Part shown: piece after piece, positions 58,963-64,000 of the stretch
Position numbering within the stretch: position 1 is the first letter of the stretch
Layout of the letters: each line of letters begins with the position of its first letter
Source: Phoronis australis
Taxonomy: Eukaryota > Phoronida > Phoronidae
Direction of reading: 5' to 3'
DNA: 64,000 bases
Assembly: GCA_002633005.1 (NCBI GenBank)
Contig: NMRA01000005.1
Span: 1,471,236-1,535,235 of the forward strand
Notes under the pieces: model-generated
Database searches by the model: none
Seen by the model: only the letters and a program-made list of their open reading frames with translations
Told to the model about the DNA's origin: nothing
Position numbers and translations under genes: made by a program

Positions 58963-59605
58963 TCAAGATGGCAGACAAAATGGCAGCCGGATTTTCTGAT
59001 GCTCACTATAACTCAAGAGTGGATTGTGATAGAGTAAAAATTAAAAATGGTTTACCTATGTTTTGTGGGTCAAAAATCTATTGGAAATGGTTTTGCATGG
59101 CTGTGGTGACACCGTCTGCCATTTTCCAAGATGGCTGCCAAATTTACTTGAGTCGTACAACTTCGCACGAACAGATTAGTGTGTCGTCTTGCTTCAAACG
59201 TCTCATCATAGGTTTTCTAGGTCGACTAATTCATTTAGATTCATTGCATTTGGCACTAATGATTACTTCCACCATTTCCAAGATGGCGGACAAAATGGCC
59301 GCCAGATTTGCAGATGATCATTATAACTCGAGAGTGGAATTTGATAGAGTAAAAATTCAAAAAGGTTTACCTATCTTTTGTGGGTCAGCAAATCCAATGG
59401 AAAAGTTTTGCATGGCTGTGGTGACACCATCAGCCATTTTCCAAGATGGCCTCCAAAACTATTCCGAATCGCACAACTTCGCACAAACAGATTAGTGCGT
59501 CTTGCTTCAAACATTGTGTCACAGGTTTTCTGGGTCGACTAATCCATTTAGACTCATTGCGTTTGGCTCTCATTACTTCCACCATTTTCTAAGATGGCCA
59601 CCAAA
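58963..59605. repeat. Subterminal tandem repeats of T3, about 310 bp
   Basis: 58965-59180 repeats at 59278-59490 and begins again at about 59585: 'gactatttgaagcaagac'-type, 'gtggtgacaccatcagcc' and 'ttccaagatggc'. The 192-codon plus-strand frame (58917-59495) reads through two units because the unit keeps frame. It is rejected as a gene. Confidence 0.85.
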
Positions 59606-59914
59606 TAGTTGCTTCGTGTAAGAACTTCAGATTCCAGAGACACGCCATATCCTGAGGTTTTTTAGGTCAGTACATCCATTACAATAATTTTTATCTGGCT
59701 CTTGATGATTAGGACAACCATTTTCAAGATGGTTAAAAGAATAACTTATTTGGGTAAAAAACATCAGGTTTGCCTGGACTGAAGGATCATTGAAAAAATG
59801 TGCTGTATTGAAAATAACTCTCTGCAATTAATTCAGTGATCTACTGTCCACACTGTCTGTGTCACTTCCAGTAAGTTGTAAATGCTAGTCAACCTATACA
59901 CAATCAATCAGTAT

Positions 59915-61925
59915 TTACACAACTAATCTCTTGTCAACTGAGAATGAACTGCTGCAGCTAAAACCACGGCATTCTCCACATGCAACCGAGTACGGCAATC
60001 CTAACTTCCTGCAAGTACATCTCTTGGAACTGCAGTTGGTCTTACACGAGCATCTCACTACTTTCAGCAGGTTCTCTGGTGCTGCTGACTGGTCCGTCGT
60101 CGTGGGAATGAATTTCCACCTGCCAGCACCAATCCCCAATACAGCGAGTCTAGGCCACGGAAACTTGACCGCTCTTGCTCTTGATAATATGTCCGCGGCC
60201 GGCACCATGGAATTTAGCTACCGAAGAAAGTTGGTGATAATGACTGTATTTGGACTGTGGTTAGTCTGACACCTCATCCACAAATCGCCTGTATCGCAAG
60301 TCATCCAAATTTCCAGAGCCAGTACCGCCACGAAGCACAGATACAATTCTTACCAGCTTCAAATATGTCTTGCTTCAGCTGCATGTGTCTAGTGAATACT
60401 CTTACTAGAGTTTCCAGAATTCTCGATTACGCAGTTTCTTGAATGGGAGAGTCTTTGCTAATAAGGAACAGCTGTAATGTTGTGTTGCGACCACCTATTG
60501 CATGCGTAAATGGCAAAACTGCGCAAGTTTTGGCACCAAGAGACAACTGTAGTTCCTTGATGTCCCAGACTCTCCTCTTCCTTTGGTGCTTCTTGTCAAA
60601 TTACATGAACATTGGAATTTGTTGTGTTTGAAGTAGCATGGTAACACAAAAGAACCAAGTCTGTATCATCTGCAATAAGGGTAGTTGGACCTTGTGCTGC
60701 GTTCTCTACTGCTGTTTCTACAATTAAAACATCTGCGTCACCTTGAGCTTGTACCACTGTGCAACCAGCATTTCCTAGCAAACTTGAGTGAATGAATCGT
60801 TTGTTTTTGCTCTTGGCCAAAAATGTTCCTTTTTTACTTGATCACCATGTCACAATTGAAGTGAACTTCAGTTCCAACCACCCCACCCAGTCTTCGAACA
60901 TGAGAGACATCTTTAGTTGATGGTCCATCTCAGTAACCATCAAAACCAACACTTAAGGCTGGGTGCACTTGCTGATGTAATCCACATAAGCTCTACCAAA
61001 TGACTGAAACGTTGCACCTCTAGGCCATGGAATACGGTGAAGGAGAGAATCGCTGTCGATTACATGCATCACCGTGTTTTCTGGAAATTGGAATCCTCAG
61101 GTAGTCCCCCACTAGACCCGGAGTGCATCAGCTCATATTGATTTATTAGCGACTCTGGGAAGACCAGATGTATCAAAAAGAGCAGGAGAACCAACACACA
61201 GCTCAAACTTCAAAAGGCTTGATGAACTTTCACTGTTGTGTTTTGCAGCTGTCAGGATTCGCTGAAATAGCAATCGCGGATCCACTTGTGTAAAATTACT
61301 ATTAGCAGCATGTACTGATTGACTTGTCATTGCCACAATCTTGTCTTTCTTTCTGAATGTGAAGTCTTTCACACTTGACGCCTCAATAGACAAGTGAACC
61401 ACCTTCCTCACTTCTCTGACATTTTCGGCACTGACGCATGTGCCTGCAGTCACACCTACAGTGGCGATGTACTGTAATGTATCTCTTTAAAATGGGTTGC
61501 TGTTGTGGAGGAATTCAACAAGGCTGCGGATGTCTTTGTCGTCACGCGACTGTCTTGCCTGGGTACATTCTTTATGCTGCTGACCTGTTTCACAACTCAA
61601 GTTCGTCACAGTCTGCATGGCACCATTTATACTTGAGCATGTCGGCAAGGAAAGCACTCTGTGTATCTCCAATTTTGCAACCTGTAGTTAAACCTCCTTT
61701 TGTTTTAATATTTTTCTTGAGCTTTGTTCAATTACAAGATCATATCTCATTATGACAAGCCTGCCCAGAATCTGTCACTTTGTCTTATGGTGTGTTGGCC
61801 GTAGACTTCTTGACGGGTGTCTCTGAGTTGCTATGTCTGCTGCAAGTATATGTATGAAGATTTTGCATAAGACAGTTGTGACCGGCAGCTGCAAAGTAAG
61901 GCAGCATTTCAGAAACTGTTTTAGG
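59915..61925 (-). pseudogene. Transposon protein: PIN-like nuclease domain and CXC tail
   Basis: Pieces in order on the minus strand: EMLPYFAAAGHN (61910); KTKGGLTTGCKIGD (61690 region); CETGQQHKECTQARQSRDDK (61590) with LVEFLHNSNPF; KKDKIVAM and FTQVDPRLLFQRIL (61350-61250); WPRGATFQSFGRAYVDYI (61030); a core with GDADVLIVETAVENA and LIADDTDLVLLCYHA (60760-60640), Asp-rich as in PIN/FEN-type nucleases; a stop-ridden stretch (60590-60210); and the tail ENLLKVVRCSCKTNCSSKR with further Cys to about 59945. From memory this is the domain order of about 1,000-residue proteins abundant in marine invertebrate genomes, usually annotated as uncharacterised. The T3 TIRs enclose it, tying the family to a DNA transposon. 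Frames break several times; inactive. Confidence 0.75.
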
Positions 61926-62306
61926 TGAAGCTCCCAAATTGACGTTATTTCTGCTTTTAAAAAAGTCGAAGGATGTCAGTCATCTTCACATACTGTAGCC
62001 AAAGACAAATGATTCGACTTTGCAAGCTCAAGTTTGATTTATGTGCTTCCATTTTTTATGGATACCCACAAGACACTCCGACGAGCATACATCGTCGCAC
62101 ACAGACGTCATGCCAGCAATAAGATCATCATACCGCTTCAGACCAGCTCTCAAATCATCATGAAGAATATCATTGGCCATTGATTCTTCTCACGAACTAT
62201 TCTCTGTCACTGCCAATTCTGAAGACCTAAACTCTGATTCAGTCGTGGCAGTAGGTCGGAAGCCAGAAGTGAACCCTCGTGAGGACATTCCACTATAATC
62301 CAAGGT

Positions 62307-62633
62307 TCAGAATCGGAAGAAAATGGCTGGGCATGGCATGCCCAGAGTACATCTAGTTATGTGATCAGTTGGGATGTCTGGGATGTCTGAAGAATCTGTC
62401 TGCATATTCTGACGAGCCAAAATTTGTGTACAAGCATTGAACTGCTCCACCTCTTGGCATGGAATCTGTGTGTTCTGTGTTCGTGACATTCTGGACTCCT
62501 GGAATTTCTGAAGAACCTGAATTTCTTTCTTCATTGGTTTTGGATTAGCGTTACTTGATCTGTCAATATTTGGAAGTGGGATGTTGAATGTTCTGGCTTT
62601 TATGATAGAATGCAGTGCTGAGTCTACCAACAT
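62307..62633 (-). pseudogene. Possible N-terminal part of T3 protein
   Basis: A 108-codon polar frame (IKARTFNIPLPNID, QILARQNMQTDSSDIP) upstream of the recognisable pieces of the T3 gene, same strand. No motif known to me. It could be the linker or N-terminus of the transposon protein; 61925-62300 has only fragments. Confidence 0.3.
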
Positions 62634-63189
62634 ATGCCCCCCTCACTGGCACTAATTTCCTCTAAAATCAGTTACCTATGTTCATAAAAAGCATGCATAT
62701 AAACAAATTATGAGCCATAACTATTAAAAATTAATTAATAACTTTTTGTTACACAATCCTTTGGCTTTTCATCAAATTCAGGTGAAATCAGCAGCCAAAT
62801 TCTTAGTACATGCCAGCAGCAGACGAAATCGATGCTTGGGAATAACTAATAATATCCCAAATAGCAGAGAAAAAAGCCACTTTCTGCCCATTTTATTAAG
62901 GGTTTGTGTAATGAATAAGTCAATAACTCCACCAGAATAACATATTTTTCTATCAAATATTATTTTTGATACCTCAAATGAATATATTTTTCAGAAAAAT
63001 AATTCAGTGTGAAATTTATTATGAAAAACACACCAACTTTTATGTTATATAATCTAAAATTTGATTAAAATTCCACATTTAGTATCGAAATCTTAAAAAC
63101 AAATTATTGAAACAATCAACTCATTAACCCTGACTGTAGATTGTAAAATGTTTTTGTGTAAATGCGTATCAGGTTATAAACAAAGTTTG

Positions 63190-63734
63190 CAGAACGTAAA
63201 TGCGGTAAATTGGGGTTTGCGAATTGGCAGCCATTTTCGCGGCCATTTTGTCAGCCATCTTGATTTTTTTCTCGCAAACCAGTGACCAATTGTAAGGTAC
63301 AGATATTTTAAATTGTCTAACTTACAAAAGAATAAAACTTTTGCCATTTTCAGGGCAAAATATAAAAAGAAATCTTGCAACATGTACCAAATTGCCGTTT
63401 CGGCAGCTATTTTGTCGGCCATATTGGTTTTATTTTACGAAAAATTGTCATCTTATGATTGATATGCCTGTTATGAAAAGTATATAATCAATGACAAACT
63501 TTATTGTTTATTTTCAGCTGTTACATAAGAGTAATATGCCAGAAAACAGTAAACACCGGTTTTGTCGGCCATTTTTCCCGCCATCTTGAAAAACCGGCTT
63601 CTGCCACTCCGATTTCGGTAGATTTTTTTCTGACACCAAGGGATGTTTGAAGATGACATTTATGCAAAAAAAACCTTCTGTTGCATTTTTTTCTAGGTTG
63701 GGTCCTCTGGAGCCCTAGAATGACTGGACTATAA
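63190..63734. repeat. Right terminal region of T3
   Basis: Inverted counterpart of 58831-58990 at its outer end, plus three AAAATGGC-type units (63227, 63400, 63565) spaced about 165-170 bp. The minus frames of 82 and 105 codons are repeat-derived. 63735-64000 holds no recognisable feature. Confidence 0.7.
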
Positions 63735-64000
63735 TGCTTTCGATTTAAAAATCTTGAGGGACTTTCTGATATGTAAGCTATGAATGTTTTTTTTTCACAG
63801 GAAATGATGTGTGTGTGTGTTGTCAAAATCAGTTGCATGCTGAGTTAGCCACTGAATGATCTCTAAAAAAATAATTGCAGGCGGTCTGATACACGTTGTA
63901 CCAGACGTGCGCAGGCCTCGCATGTGGGCCCATTGCACTGATCACCTGGAAATATTTTTGTGTTTTATTAATATGTGGTTAAAACCGAGCTGAGAAGTTA

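Larger units (their letters stand above)
58831..63734. mobile_element. DNA transposon, 4.9 kb, PIN-like/CXC cargo (T3)
   Basis: Long imperfect TIRs: left from 'aatagtccagtcattct' (58832) through 'gcaacagaaggtttt' (58872), 'aatcggagtggc' (58938) and 'tttttcaagatggc' (58961); the right end carries the same words inverted in reverse order (63550-63733). Inside the left end are tandem units of about 310 bp rich in 'aagatggcggacaaaatggc' (58963-59600), with shorter related units near the right end (63220-63600). The only gene is a broken minus-strand frame (59915 to about 61925 or beyond). Exact termini and target duplication not settled. Confidence 0.75.

Noticed and set aside
58917-59495. 192-codon plus-strand frame, longest in the window
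   Set aside because: Covers two subterminal tandem units of T3; no protein motif, and the similar units at the right end do not keep the frame.
1-64000. tRNA, rRNA or CRISPR signals
   Set aside because: Looked for B-box-like words (ggttcgaatcc and similar), rRNA-like conserved blocks and regularly spaced direct repeats with unique spacers; none convincing. The minisatellite has no spacers.

Overview
The window looks like a draft-assembly scaffold from an aquatic invertebrate animal, most likely a marine one. It is AT-rich, with GT-AG introns of several kilobases, dense eroded transposable elements, (AC)n/(ACAG)n microsatellites and a 36-N gap at 49861-49896. I see no operons and no rRNA, tRNA or CRISPR. 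I cannot place it to species. The mix of an uncharacterised multi-pass membrane protein family (it resembles the family I know as DUF7789), Ty3/gypsy, L1/Tx1-like and other LINE relics, and transposon proteins typical of cnidarians, molluscs, brachiopods and lancelets points broadly that way.

The one convincing cellular gene lies on the minus strand and runs from an ATG at 22060 leftwards to about 1829. I rebuilt it exon by exon from splice sites, reading phase and transmembrane pattern: exons at 21962-22060, 21671-21733, 16516-16678, 10689-10834, 10201-10386, 5271-5387, 4059-4145 and 2623-2761, plus a tentative terminal exon at 1829-1905. All phases agree and the product would be about 358 residues with eight membrane spans. 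The introns are filled with repeats: a 2.6 kb DNA transposon (13070-15708) and two LINE relics (16.9-18.3 and 18.7-20.4 kb).

The rest is a decaying family of this gene and its surroundings. Exons 1-3 recur at 38244-39098 with stops and a lost splice acceptor, exon 8 recurs alone at 54300-54438, part of exon 6 is tandemly duplicated inside the main gene, and many flanking segments (5' flank, intron and 3' flank pieces) recur at 30-47 kb and 54-56 kb in direct or inverted order.

From 23 kb onwards, mobile elements dominate. There is a 3.5 kb DNA transposon with long terminal inverted repeats (TIRs) around a broken DDE/C2H2 transposase (23133-26617). A LINE tail lies at 27.0-27.6 kb. An unrecognised two-ORF repeat occurs as an inverted pair (28.7-30.0 and 56.9-58.5 kb). 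There is a 29-bp x 12 minisatellite (31724-32071). A small duplicated gene start with a TATA promoter lies at 37.3-37.8 kb. A Ty3/gypsy element (47.85-54.02 kb) has a tRNA-Leu-type primer site and nested insertions. Finally, a 4.9 kb DNA transposon (about 58831-63734) has long TIRs and carries the broken gene of a large nuclease-like protein with a cysteine-rich CXC tail. The same kind of tail is found in the small transposon at 13-15.7 kb. These TIR-bounded elements with PIN-like/CXC cargo are the most interesting material in the window.
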